A DNA stretch of 64,000 bases from Proteles cristata cristata. Lineage: Eukaryota > Chordata > Mammalia > Carnivora > Hyaenidae. The first letter of the stretch is position 1. Every line of letters starts with the position of its first letter. The stretch lies in assembly GCA_017311185.1 (NCBI GenBank), contig JAESUZ010003490.1, positions 1,116,001 to 1,180,000 on the forward strand, written 5' to 3'. Shown here one piece after another: positions 11,850 through 22,599 of this stretch. The position numbers and the translations under genes are program-made. The notes below the pieces were generated by a model that was not told the origin of the DNA, searched no databases, and saw only the letters and a program-made list of their open reading frames with translations.

Positions 11850-12240
11850 AACAAAATCGTCAGTTATTTCATCAGCAAAACTGAGTTCATTTCGCAAACG
11901 TAGAGGGTTGCAATGCGGGATAAGCAAGCTACAAGTCCAGAGAGCAAAGGAGAGGAACACTCTTCGAAGAGGAAAGTGGGGTAGCTGAGGGAGCTATTAT
12001 AAACCAAGAATCTACTGGAGTAAACTGGAAATTTAAAGTATAACACCTTTTCATTGGCTGAGTTGTGAGGTCTCTCATTGGCTGAGCTGTTGCTGGGGCA
12101 GGAGAAAAACCTTTCTTCCTCCTGCTGGGGTAGTAAAGCAGTAACTGAAATACTAGAGACTTCCTGTTGGGCCTACAATGGACAATGAGTGGTAGGGTGT
12201 GATAGCTCCCTCTGCTGGCCTCCCAATCCATTTTAAAAGG
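11850..12240 (-). mobile_element. Candidate solitary LTR-like block
   Basis: On the minus strand this roughly 390-bp block has two AGCCAATG (CCAAT-type) boxes 23 bp apart (12052-12062 and 12075-12085). A TTTATAAT TATA-like element near 12000 follows, then a downstream stretch with GAAATGAACTCAG near 11883-11895. This is the usual order of enhancer/CCAAT, TATA and R-U5 in a retroviral LTR. It sits between pieces of old antisense L1. I cannot assign a family or find clear TG...CA ends or a target duplication, and there is no gag, pol or env sequence beside it. Confidence 0.35.
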
Positions 12241-12750
12241 CGTTTCCTTTTATTAATTTTCACAACAGATAGTAACTTCACAGTATATTTTAACATCTGG
12301 TAGGGCAAGTCCCTCCCCAGGGTAATCTTTTTCAAAATGTCTCAGTTATTTGCACACGTGTTCTCTTCCAAATGAATTTTAGAATTGACTTGTCAAGTTT
12401 AAGTTAAAAAATCATATTGGAGTAGCATCATATTCCTAAATTAATTTGGAGATAGCCTTTCCATCCATGACATGTCTTCCTAATCAAGTTGAATTTTATG
12501 TATTCAGGAAGGTTTAATAATTTTCTTTCTATGGGTCTTCTACATTTCCTGTTAAGTTTCATGCTGGATGTATTTTACAGATTTTGTGACTATTATGAAT
12601 GAACTCTCTTTTCAAGATATTCTCTAACTGGCCATTGTAGGACAAGAGAAGAGCTTGTGCTAGTTCAAAAGAAATCTTTAGTTCGTTGCTTTGCTGAACT
12701 CTGTTAGTAATGTGGGTTTTGTTTTTCTTTAGTAGAATGTCTTGCATCTT

Positions 12751-12965
12751 TTTTTTTTTTTAATGTTTTATTTATTTCTAGGAGAGAGAGAGACAGCATG
12801 AGCAGGGGAGGGTCAGAGAGAGAGGGAGTCACAGACTGAAACAGGCTCCAGGCTCTGAGCTGGCGGTCAGCACAGAGCCCGACACGGGGCTCGAACCCAC
12901 AAACTGCGAGATCATGACCTAAGCGAAAGTCGGACGCTCAACCAACCAAGCCACCCAGGCGCCCC
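12751..12965 (-). mobile_element. SINEC_Fc-like SINE with 18-bp TSD
   Basis: Antisense copy from poly-T to GCCACCCAGGCGCCCC. The duplication TAGAATGTCTTGCATCTT / TAGAATGTCTTACATCTT lies at 12733-12750 and 12966-12983 (one mismatch). It is inserted in old L1 sequence. Confidence 0.94.
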
Positions 12966-13172
12966 TAGAATGTCTTACATCTTATGATTTCTTTTTATCA
13001 TCCTCAAATAAGGATCATTTTGTCCTTTCCAGTACTTTTCATTCTTTCTTGGATCTCACTTCATTAACTAGAATCAATGTGATTTCTGATTCCCAATACA
13101 TTGGGTACAGTCAATGGGACAGTAGCTATCCTTCTCTCTTACCTGCTTTTGTCAGTGTGCATCTAATATTTT

Positions 13173-13373
13173 TTAAAGTTTATTTTATTTATTTTGAGAG
13201 ACAGAGGGTGCAAGAGCAGGAGAGGGGAGGAGCAGAGAGGGAGGAAGAGGGAATCCCAAGGCTCCACACCACCATCAGTGCAGACATAGGGCTCAAAACC
13301 CACAAACCACGAAATCATGACCTGAGCTGAAACCAAGAGTCTGACACTTACCCAACTGAGCCACCCAGGCACT
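13173..13373 (-). mobile_element. SINEC_Fc-like SINE
   Basis: Antisense copy with TTTATTTATTTTGAGAGACA at the left and GAGCCACCCAGGCACTCC at the right. The flanks share CTAATATTTT (13163-13172, 13374-13383). It is inserted in old antisense L1. Confidence 0.9.
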
Positions 13374-14950
13374 CCTAATATTTTACCATTAAGTATGATG
13401 TCTAGGAGAGGTTTCTGGTAGATAGCCTTTACCAAATTAAGGAATTTGGATTATTGATATAGCATTGAACATAATTTTAAAATCTTTTCTGTGATTATGG
13501 TCCCTTTAGTTATTTTACTGGTTTGTTTGAAGAATAACTTTCTTGATTCATAAAACTATTTCTTGCTTATTACTTAATTCATTAATTTTTGGCTTTAGCT
13601 TTGTCAATTCCTGATCCTTTCTGTTGGTTTACTTTATTCTTTCCTTTTTTTTTTAATTTGAAAATTTACTTATTCCTTTATTTTTATTGTTTTCTAATCC
13701 ATATGTAAGGCTATAAATTTTCCCCTATCTTGTCCATATGCAAAAAGTTTAAAGTGAGGTGCTGTAATCACCATTTATTTCTAAACAATTTGTAATTTCC
13801 ACTTTAAGCAGAGTTTTCAGGCAAGCCATTTTAAACTTGTAAATGGCCATCTACTGGCTATATTTTTATTGTTAATTTCTAATTTTATTATAATAAAACA
13901 ATTTTAATGTGCTTGGTATATTGTTGAGATATTCTAAAACTCTTATTCGTAGCTAACCAATAAATCCGTGTATATACACTGTATTTGATGTTTGAAAAGA
14001 ATATGTGAACTCCATCGGGTATAAAGTGTGAATGTGTGTATGTTGTTTACATCCCTGTCTTTTTCTAAAGTGTTTGTCCCTTTGATCTTTGATCTCTGAG
14101 AAGCTGCTTTATTTGTCTTGCTTAACGCTGTTTGCTTCAGCTATTTTGTTTGTGATTAACTGTGCTTTCTCTGTTTCCATTTGCCTGCTGTCTTTCCATG
14201 TTTTTATTTGCACCCTTCCCATGACATTTGACATACATTTATCTCTCGTAGAGTATATAGTTATATTTATTTATGCAGTCTGTCTGTTTTTATGTATACT
14301 TTTTTTTATTTTTGTCTAAAGTGATCTAAGAATGGGATTAAAAAACAAATTTGCACTGAAGGGTTTATAGTAAAAAAAAAAAAGTTATTTCTCCATTCTT
14401 CCTACCCTACTCTTCAGAGTCATCCAGTTTTAATTCCTCTGGTTCCCATAATTACCGGTCTACTTTAATTAATATGCTTCTTTGGCTCTTTCTTGGTACA
14501 TCAATTGCAGGTCTTCTATATGCAATTATAACTATAACAGAAAAGAACTGAACTCTCTCATAATACCACCCTGATCTACAGTCCCTGATTCTCTCAACAT
14601 AATTATATTTCTATTTTTAGTTAAGTCAACAATGTTTATACTATTATGAGTGTGCACACTTTTAGTTTGTTTTTGGGATTTTTAGTTTAGTTTTGTTTTG
14701 TTTTTAACTAAAGTCCTTACTCTCTTAAGATAACCTTAGTTTTCATCTGAGGTCTCTTTTTTTGTCCCAGGACCCCATCCAAGACCACACATGACATTTA
14801 GGCATCACACCACCTTGGGCTCCTTTGGCTGACAGTTTCTCAGACAGTGCTTGTTTTCGATGATCTTGATAATTTTGAGGAAGACTGGGCAGGTGTTTTG
14901 TAGAATGTCACTCTACTGGACGTGACTGATATTTTTCTTCATGATTAGAC

Positions 14951-15424
14951 TTAGGGATATGGGTTTGGGGGCAGAAGAGCACAGAAAGTTACCACTAGCC
15001 ATTTTCATCACCATCATATCAAGAGTACATGGTCCCAACAGGACTCATCACTGTTGATGTTGGCCTCGATCACCCAGCTGAGGTGAGTCTGTCTGGTTTC
15101 TCCACTGTAAAGTTACTCCCTCCATCCTGTTTTCTTTGGGAGGAAGTCACTATGTGCAGCCTCTACGGAGCGTGTAAGTTTTGACATTGCAAAGTCAGAT
15201 AGCATAACTTTGATTATATTTCCTTACCTATATCTTTTCCTCAAATCTCTAATAGCCTCTTTTCTCTTTCCTACCCTACTTGCCATTATCATATTCAAAA
15301 TTTGTTTCAAAGTATCCTTTCAGAGTGCAGTACCTACTTTCCCAAGAGTAGCACTTATTTTCCCTCCTCAAGTACTATCTCGTCCTGTTCCACCATATAA
15401 TAATAACTCACTGGGTTTGCATTA
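14951..15424. other. Intronic stretch, no gene
   Basis: A diverged segment that may continue the old L1 block. No gene, splice-flanked frame or clear repeat border is visible. The small open frame at 15210-15425 has no support. Confidence 0.4.
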
Positions 15425-15960
15425 AGGAAACGCGAATCAAAACCACCATGAAATATTGCCACATGCCTATCCGAGTAGCAAAATTTTGAAAATAGTTGAC
15501 AACACCACATGGCAAGGATGCAGAGGCATGGGACCACTCATCCATTGCTGGTGGGAGTGTAAAATGATGCAGGCACTCTGAAAAGCAGTTTAACACCCTT
15601 TTTCAAGAAGAAGTGTGCAAGTACCATACACCCTACCAACTGGTAGGCATTTATCCCAGAAAACTTATGCTCTTATAAAAACTTGTTCACAACTGTTTAT
15701 AGTAGCTTTGCCTGTAATAATAAAACACTGGAAGCAGTTCAGATGACGTCCAATTTGGTGAATGGTTAAACTAAATGTGATACATTCACACAGTGGAATA
15801 ATACTCAGCAATGAAAAGGGACAGATTATCAGGACACACAATGGCCTGGATGAATCTCTAGAGGATTATGTTGAGTGAAAATACCAGTCCCTGAAGGCTA
15901 CATTGCATACTGTTCCATGTATAGAACACCATTGAAATAACAGAATTACAGAAACAGAGA
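15425..15960 (+). mobile_element. Old L1 3' fragment
   Basis: Sense L1 landmarks appear in order: AATCAAAACCACCATGAAAT, a CATTGCTGGTGGGAGTGTAA stretch, then CAGTGGAATAATACTCAGCA and AATGAAAAGGGAC. These are the C-terminal ORF2 and 3' region of a mammalian L1. Frames are broken throughout. Confidence 0.82.
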
Positions 15961-16489
15961 ACAGATTAAGGAGGAAACAAGAAGGTAGAAAATGGGGAGG
16001 TATGGCTCACTTTGTTTTCTGGCTAATGAATACATTTTAAAATACTGTACCTCATTTTCCTTTTGAAAGATTTGAAGAGAAAAATGATAGGCAGGCATAG
16101 GTGCCGTTTGGCGTTTTGATTCAGTTTCCAGGTCACTTCTCCCCGTTACCCAGACTGTATGCTCAGTAAACATGACCTAATACTAATATTACCCTAAGCC
16201 AACATACTTATGAAAGCATATCTGCTGTTCCCAAAAATTATGTAAGTTACCTAGGGATAAACACAAAATGGGTTTTTATATCAGCTGGTGAAGGATTATT
16301 CCTGACACTGATTTCTTCTTCTTCCTGTTATATTTGGAAAATCACAGATCCATAGAGTAATAGAAGTTCTTCGAGTATGTGAGTTTTCCCTAAGGTCTGA
16401 GTTCCTTGAAGGCAGAAATCTTGTCTTTTTTCCCCCCTCACCTCCTACACTGTGGTAGCATTGACCACCTTTCTGTTCTTAATGCAATT

Positions 16490-16599
16490 TTCCCCTATCA
16501 CAGGACCTTTGCACATGATGATCCCTCTGCCTGGAATTGCCCCCTCCCCTCCATTCCCTGCCCATTGATTGTTCAGATCTCTATTAAGAGTCATTTCTT
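16490..16599 (+). mobile_element. L2 fragment
   Basis: CAGGACCTTTGCACATGATG followed by CTGCCTGGAATTGCCCCCTC is the typical L2 3' region. The match resumes weakly after the SINE at 16600 (GGTTATTTCTTCAGAGAAGC). Confidence 0.72.
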
Positions 16600-16822
16600 G
16601 GGGCACCCGGGTGGCTCGGTCAGTCGAGCATCTGACTTCGCTCAGGTTATGATCTTGCCATCTGTGAGTTTGAAACCCATGTCGGGCTCTGTGCTGACAG
16701 CTTAGAACCTGGAGCCTGCTTCGGATTCTGTGTCTCCTCTCTTTCTCTCTCTTTGCCCCTCCTCTGCTCATGCTCTGTCTCTTTGTCTCTTAAAAATAAA
16801 TAAATGTTTTAAAAATTTTAAG
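16600..16822 (+). mobile_element. SINEC_Fc-like SINE
   Basis: The head reads GGGGCACCCGGGTGGCTCGG and the tail AAAAATAAATAAATGTTTTA. Flanking GTCATTTCTT / GTTATTTCTT (16590-16599, 16823-16832) looks like the target duplication. It is inserted in an L2 fragment. Confidence 0.9.
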
Positions 16823-17084
16823 GTTATTTCTTCAGAGAAGCATTTCTAAGTATTTAATATAAATCATGCCTAATAAGTTATATCATGCTTTTCAAAATAA
16901 TGTTCACAAATTATAAACATCTATTTATTTTTGTGGTATATTCTTAAGTTTAAATATATTTCTTTATTATAGAACTTTTTAGAGTCTCTAGTATCTAATA
17001 TATCCAGTAAATTATTGTCCAAATTTCATTTGACCATCGTTGGAGTTCATGGAACCCTGAGTATTTTTAGAACAGGAATAATCC

Positions 17085-17240
17085 AACAGAGCTGCCCATC
17101 AGAATCACCTTTGGGTCCATGCCAGGGACCCTTCCAAGACCAATCAAATCTGAGTCTTTGCAGGATAGGGACCCAAGCACAGAGACTTTTTAAGAGCTGC
17201 TAGGCCATTCTCATGTGCCGCTAGGCTGTGCACGTGTGGT
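17085..17240 (+). mobile_element. MER5A-like hAT element
   Basis: GCCCATCAGAATCACCTTTG near the start, AATCTGAGTCTTTGCAGGAT in the middle and CATTCTCATGTGCCGC near the end follow the order of a MER5A-type non-autonomous hAT-Charlie element. Diverged. Confidence 0.65.
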
Positions 17241-17261
17241 AATGTTTTCAATATGGGTCTC

Positions 17262-17375
17262 CCCCTTCAGACTGTAAGCCTCATGTAAACAAGGATGTTT
17301 TGTTCATCTCTATATTCCTAGAACTTGGCACAGGGCTTAACATTTATATAGTTAGGTATTCACTGAATTCATTGT
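17262..17375 (+). mobile_element. L2 3' end
   Basis: CAGACTGTAAGCCTCATGTA, then CATCTCTATATTCCTAGAAC and TTGGCACAGGG are the signature 3' end of L2. Confidence 0.78.
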
Positions 17376-19094
17376 GAGTCACAATGAACATGATAAACAC
17401 ACCCAGTTTATAGGGCTCAGAGGGCTTATTTGGGGAAAGAACGTAAGAATTCACTTCGCAGTACAAAGAGAATAAGGCCCGAAGTGTTGAGGCTGGAGTT
17501 TTTAACGGTCTTTGTCCAACACTGTATTTTACTGAGCCTCACCTCTCACCCCTTTCCTTCACAAGTCCTCCTCAGTTCTTCTTGGACGTCACCCGCCTCC
17601 CTCTCCTCTCTCCCCTCTCCCCGCACCCTCTCTCCCCTCCCCTCTCCCCACCTTCAGTTTTATCCTTCTGCACCCTGCTGCCCACCCCAATCCCCACCCC
17701 AAGCTTGCTGTCTTCAACACACTTGCCACTGGAAAGTTTCTGCAAAGGTGATCACATCAGCACTGAGTCCAGTGGCTTATTTCTCCTCCTTCCCCTCACA
17801 CTCCCCTCCGGAACTTTGGAGCCATGAAGCCTCTTGGCTGAGAGGGAGGCCCACCAGGCAGCTCTTTATTGCCATGCGACTATGAGATTCCTCCCCACGC
17901 TTCCTCCTGGGGAAAAGTCAGCCTGCCAGTGGAGATTTAACAGTGGAGCTCCCCCCCCGAACCAGCCCCATCACCACCTCACGCCATCATCCCCACCCCC
18001 AGACTGAACAAACTGTATCACTTACCCCCTGGGAGCCTGGCCGTTGCTGAGCCCAGACGCCACAGGGGCTGGTGAGTTTCCAGTGGCCACAGAGGCAGGT
18101 CTCCACTCAAGGCCCAGCTCTGTCCACGATGGCCCCACTGGGCACACAGCTTGCACTGCAGGTGATGAGCCACTTCTGGGCCACCTTCTCCCCTTGGAGA
18201 TTTTCTCGATTCCTTTTTGGCCAGATCCCTTTGCAGCATTATAGTTTGTCAATAGTCCGCGACTGCTTTCTAGAATTTCTCTCTGGGAGAAAGTGTGTTT
18301 TTCTAAGAAATAGGTGTTCTAGCCTGAAGCCTAATTTCATGTGAGGGCTCAAAAATGAAACAAAAATAATCACCCTCAAGTCTGGAAGCTGAGGGGCCTC
18401 TCCACACGGTGAGGAGTGCTTCCTTTTGGGAGGTGGGAGGCAGGGGTGGTCCCTGGCCGCTTCTTAAATACAATTTTTCCAATTATAAAAATAATGTACG
18501 CTCCTTCTATCAGCCAGAGTCCCCACAGAAACAGAAAGCAGCACACTCAGCTTGAAGTCTAGAGTAACGTTAATGAAGGGGTTATTTACAGAGAAGTGAG
18601 CAGGGTTCATGAATGGACAAGGGGTAGCAAGGCACCCAGGATGAGCTGGATTGGGAAGCTCGTATCACCCTACACTTGGGGGGAGAGGGGCAAGGGGGGG
18701 GCGGGGCACCAGTCAGGAGCTGCTGCCTGAAGGGATACACCCATCGCCAGATCCAGGCACTGGCGGAACCCAACCAGAAGCCCAAGGGCAAGGGGCCCTG
18801 GTGGTGCATAGGGACCAGGCTCCTGGAGACACAGAGCAGGTCAGTAAAGGTCACAGGTTTTTCTGGTGAAAAGAAGATAGGGGACAAATGGAAAAACCAG
18901 TGTAGTAATTATAGAACACTTCAAAGAACAGAAATTATAAATGAAGAAACAAATCACTTACCCTCAGTCCTACAGCCCAAAGAAATCTGCTCCTTGGAGG
19001 AACTTTTGGTAATTTTTGACCCCATAATAAGTTAAGATCATAAATTTAATAACAATGGTGAAAATTTGTCAAGCCCATCACACATGCCAGGAGT
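17376..19094. other. Intronic stretch with pyrimidine and G-rich tracts
   Basis: No gene is recognised. It contains a nearly pure pyrimidine run (about 17597-17656), a relatively GC-rich patch 17900-18240 and a G-run cluster 18676-18706. The segment 18515-18880 resembles an old interspersed repeat of a family I cannot name. The Ser/Pro-rich frame at 17430-17885 merely translates the CT-rich tract. Confidence 0.5.
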
Positions 19095-19111
19095 TGAGTC
19101 AAGGCTTTAGG

Positions 19112-19320
19112 TTTTTTAAAAATTTTTTCTTAATGTTTTATTTATTTCTGAGAGAGAGAAAGAGACAGCGTGAGCAGGGCAGGGTCAGAGAGAGAGGGAG
19201 ATAAAGAATCTGAAATAGGCTCCAGGCTCTGAGCTAGCTGTTAGCACAGAGCCTGACAACTGTGAGATCATGACCTGAGCTGAAGCCAGATGCTTAACCC
19301 ACTGAGCCACCCAGGCGCCC
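19112..19320 (-). mobile_element. SINEC_Fc-like SINE with 17-bp TSD
   Basis: Antisense, ending GAGCCACCCAGGCGCCC. The duplication TGAGTCAAGGCTTTAGG / TGAGTCATGGCTTTAGG lies at 19095-19111 and 19321-19337. About 20 bp of the body (the CGGGGCTCGAACCC part) is missing near 19255. Confidence 0.93.
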
Positions 19321-19485
19321 TGAGTCATGGCTTTAGGAACATTGCCTCTTCTATCCCTCACACAGCCCTATGGAATAGGTATGATCATTATTCTCTCCTC
19401 ATGAATGAGGAACCTAAAGCAAAAGCCTGCTGAGGTCCTACAGCCACACAAGAGTCCGGTTTTTCATCCCATAGCCTCTACTCTT

Positions 19486-19682
19486 TTTTTTTTAATGTTT
19501 ATTTATTTTTCAGAGAGAGAGAGAGAGAGAGACAGAGCGAGCAGAGGACAGACAGAGAGGAAGACTCAGAATCCAAAGAAGGCTCCAACACAAAGGCTGA
19601 CATGGGGCTCGAACTCGTGAACAGCAAGATCATGACCTGAGCTGTAGACAGATGCTTAACCTACTGAGCCACTCAGGAACCC
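19486..19682 (-). mobile_element. SINEC_Fc-like SINE (first of two at one site)
   Basis: Antisense, with poly-T then a GA-rich tract and GAGCCACTCAGGAACCCC at the end. It is flanked by CCTCTACTCTT at about 19475 and CCTCTAGTCTT at about 19685. The same target carries the next SINE. Confidence 0.9.
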
Positions 19683-19696
19683 CACCTCTAGTCTTA

Positions 19697-19901
19697 AATT
19701 TTTTTAATGTTTATTTTTGAAGGAGAGAGAGAGCGTGAGCAGGGAAGGGGCAGAGAGAAAGGGAGACACAGAATCTGAAGCAGGCACCAGACTCTGAGTT
19801 GTCAGCACAGAGCCCGATGCGGGGCTCAAACTCACAAGCTGTGAGATCGTGATCTGAGCCAAAGTTGGATACTTAACCAGCTGGGCCACCAAGGTGTCCC
19901 T
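19697..19901 (-). mobile_element. SINEC_Fc-like SINE (second at same site)
   Basis: Antisense copy ending GGGCCACCAAGGTGTCCC. The duplication CCCACCTCTAGTCTTA / CCCACCTCTACTCTTA lies at 19681-19696 and 19902-19917. It shares its target sequence with the SINE at 19486. Confidence 0.92.
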
Positions 19902-19984
19902 CCCACCTCTACTCTTAATGACTATGCTGTCCTGGCCTTCTTCTCTTCTACTTCACATCCCCATGTTATGACTTTTGCTCCGAA

Positions 19985-20190
19985 GCATTGTTTTAATCCA
20001 TTCATATGGCATGGAATACATCAGTGTGGATTTTGTTTTTTTTATTTTTATTCTTGGCTGTTCAAGTTGCTTCCAATTGCTTCACTGTAGGAAATGCTGC
20101 CACCATGAACATCTCTGTATTTAGAGCACTTCCTGCAGTTTGGAATGTTTCTTTCAGGGAGAGTTCTACTAAATTTTTCCTCGCTTTAAA
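19985..20190 (-). mobile_element. Probable old L1 fragment
   Basis: ATTCTTGGCTGTTCAAGTTG and GAAATGCTGCCACCATGAAC resemble the antisense L1 motif in which a TGTGAATAATGCTGC-type stretch precedes ATGAACAT. Highly diverged, so moderate confidence only. Confidence 0.5.
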
Positions 20191-20956
20191 ACCAGTCTTG
20201 ACTGTTTCATCACTTCAAGTCACATAGTTGTAAATAGCTAAATGTGGATATGGGAAATAATATTAAAATTCTCCAATTCCATCATGTGACTCGTCCCCAA
20301 AGAAAAGAAAAATAAAATTAAGTGGAGAGAAGCATAGTGAGTCAAAGAAGTCTTAATTTTAATGAGAAATGGCATCCATCACCCCTATCTAATCCTACTG
20401 TCCGAGGTGTTATATGGGGGCACATCCATGAGCAAAGGGTGCATAAAACCCAGAAAGTGCTACATATACAGTAGCCAAGTCTAAATAAATGGGGCTGTGT
20501 CTCTTCTATTCTAATCAACCATTTCTCCTTCTGATGAGGTGTGTGCTAAGCATTACATTGATGGATAGAAACAGTTTATCAAAAGAACTTAGATCAAACT
20601 GTTCACTGCCCAAGAAAAGTTGTCCATTTACAAAGAAAGAATTCAGGCTATCCTACAAAGTACTTTATACTCTAAACATGTGCCCTCAGCTTGGGGAAGT
20701 TCAGCTTCTTCTTTAGTACAATAATGGATGAACCACTCAAGGAAGATGAGATAAACTATTTTCTAGAAAATACCTAGCTTCATTGGTCAGTGTTTGTCAA
20801 AATCTTGGTTTGTCTGTTCTATGCAGTGTGCTGATTACAGGATGGTATAGACTAGGTCAAACTGCCAAAGGCTCCCGAGAGCCTTAAGTTGTGAAGAGTG
20901 GTGTCACTGTGAACTTTGGTAGTAGAGCATGGGTCTGCATGAAGGGCATTTGCAGC

Positions 20957-21180
20957 AGCACCTGGGTGACTCAGCAGGTTAAGCACTCAGCTTCAGCTCA
21001 GGTCATGGTCTTGCAGTTTGTGAGTACAAGCCCCACGTCAGGCTCTGTGCTGACAACTCAGTGCCTGGAGCCTGCTTTGGAATCTGTGTCTGCCTCTCTC
21101 CCGCTTGCCCTCTCACTCTTTTTCTCTCTCTCTCTCTCTCTCTCAAAAATAAACATTAAAAAAAATTTTTTTTTTTAAGT
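20957..21180 (+). mobile_element. SINEC_Fc-like SINE
   Basis: The head reads AGCACCTGGGTGACTCAGCA. It has a (CT)n run at about 21117-21144 and an AAAAATAAACATTAAAAAAA tail. The flanks share GGCATTT. Confidence 0.9.
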
Positions 21181-21224
21181 TTAAGATGGCATTTATATAA
21201 AAGCCCTAGCCAGAAAGTCAGGAG

Positions 21225-21330
21225 GTTGCTGTCCTCTGCTTCTGCTCTAACTAGAGCTAAGTGACCTTTTTGGGTAAGTCACGTCTCCTCTTTGAACTTC
21301 AGTCCTGATCCATGGAATCTCAGGTCTCCA
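21225..21330 (+). mobile_element. MIR fragment (5'/middle part)
   Basis: CTAGAGCTAAGTGACCTTTT, GGTAAGTCACGTCTCCTC and TTGAACTTCAGT follow the MIR core order (tgtgaccttgggcaagtcac...cctcagt). Diverged. Confidence 0.6.
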
Positions 21331-21431
21331 CAGAGATGCTTCAGGGACCACAGAGCAGGCTGGAATTGGGTTGGGTCGGGGGAGCCGTGGGAGGTCTTCC
21401 AGAGTCTGCAATATATAAATAATTAGGTCTT

Positions 21432-21643
21432 GGGGCGCCTAGGTGGCTCAGTCGGTTAAGTGTCCGACTTTGGCTCAAGTCATGATCTCACAGTTCGTGG
21501 GTTCAAGCCCCGCATCAAGCTCTGTGCTGACAGCTCAGAGCCTGGAGCCTGCTTCGGATTCTGTGTCTCCCTCTCTCTCTGACCCTCCCCTGCTCACACT
21601 GCCTCTCTCTCTCTCTGAGAAATAAATAAAACATTAAAAAAAT
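21432..21643 (+). mobile_element. SINEC_Fc-like SINE with 18-bp TSD
   Basis: The head GGGGCGCCTAGGTGGCTCAG and a complete body and tail are present. The duplication TATAAATAATTAGGTCTT / TATAAATAATTAGGCCTT lies at 21414-21431 and 21644-21661. Confidence 0.95.
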
Positions 21644-21769
21644 TATAAATAATTAGGCCTTCCTGTTATATTCCTTCAGAGCACCACGTAAGTTTCCCTT
21701 ATAGCCTTGTTCCCAGTTTGTAAGTACATATTTATCCATATATTATTTGCTTGATATCTGTTTCTCTTT

Positions 21770-21900
21770 CTAGACTGTATTCTCCTTGAAGGCAGGGACT
21801 GAGACTACTTGGTTCACTATTACAAACCCAATGACAAGCCCAGTGCCTGGCACATGGTACATGACTGTTTGTCGAATGAATGAATGAATTCATGACACTC
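21770..21900 (+). mobile_element. L2 3' end
   Basis: CTAGACTGTATTCTCCTTGA, GGCAGGGACTGAG, CCCAGTGCCTGGCACATGGT and the terminal (GAAT)n repeat mark the very end of L2. Confidence 0.85.
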
Positions 21901-22324
21901 ATTTCTGGCCCTGGAGATACTTGTATACATGGAGATGATTAGTTTCAGTAAAGTACACACATTTCACTCATCCTGTTCCTTATTAAACTGTCTTTGAGTT
22001 CGGGCTTAGCCCTGACTTCTTAGAAACTAAATGATCTTAGGAACAACTCAAAACTTCTCTGAGCTTTGGTTTCCTTTTTTTTTTTTTTAATAAACTGACT
22101 TAGTCTGTGACCTCTCAGTTCTTCTTCTGCTCCAGCATCCTATGATTTCATTATTTTGTCCCTTCCTCAACCCAAAGAAGGTCAGGTAAGGCTGCAGATG
22201 CTGCCTAGGCTTAGAGCGCAGTAGCACAGAGCAAATCTGTGGGCTGAACAAGCTCTCTGGTAGAGAGCTACTCAGAGAATATCTTACATATTCCAAGGAG
22301 TGGAACCATGGACTGGCAGAAACG

Positions 22325-22510
22325 TCATCTCTCTGCCACCTACTAGCTTTGTCTGTGACCCGGGACAAACATTCTGCCTCCTCTGGACTTCAGATTCTCC
22401 ATGTATGAAATCAGGACAGAACCACCGGTTCCAACTGCCTCATATGATGTTATCAGGATCAAATCAAATGAGGCAGTGGAAGTGAAAGTGCTTTGTAAAT
22501 TATAACGTGC
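22325..22510 (+). mobile_element. MIR element
   Basis: CTGCCACCTACTAGCTTTGT, CTGTGACCCGGGACAAACAT and TTCAGATTCTCCATGTATGA, then GATGTTATCAGGATCAAATC and GTGCTTTGTAAAT follow the full MIR order. Confidence 0.82.
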
Positions 22511-22599
22511 CGTTTAATGTGTGTATAACGTATGTTAAGATGATGCTATCATCATTATGATGAGGTCACCAAAAGGACATGATATGGACACATTATAAA

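Larger units (their letters stand above)
11060..14950 (-). mobile_element. Old L1 (L1M-type), antisense, interrupted
   Basis: Several stretches read as reverse-complement L1. At 11360-11570 lies the C-terminal/3' part (TTTTTAGTAGTTGTATAATA, then TTTGGTTATTTCCA). At 12245-12600 and 13380-13740 lies the reverse-transcriptase coding part, with GGTAGGGCAAGTCCCTCCCC and TAATTTGGAGATAGCC landmarks. The part at 14400-14950 is more diverged. Three SINEs and an LTR-like block have landed in it. No long open frame survives, so it is long dead. Outer borders are approximate. Confidence 0.7.

Noticed and set aside
17430..17885. 151-codon Ser/Pro/Leu-rich frame
   Set aside because: It translates a CT-rich low-complexity tract; the minus strand or other frames would give equally artificial proteins.
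17900..18240. CpG island or promoter
   Set aside because: Moderately GC-rich but CpG-poor, with no transcription-start features.
19112..19901. CRISPR-like spaced repeats
   Set aside because: The repeated units are roughly 200-bp SINEs with A-tails and target duplications, not short repeats with spacers.
21432..21510. tRNA gene
   Set aside because: The tRNA-like head with A and B boxes belongs to the SINE; no complete cloverleaf is kept.
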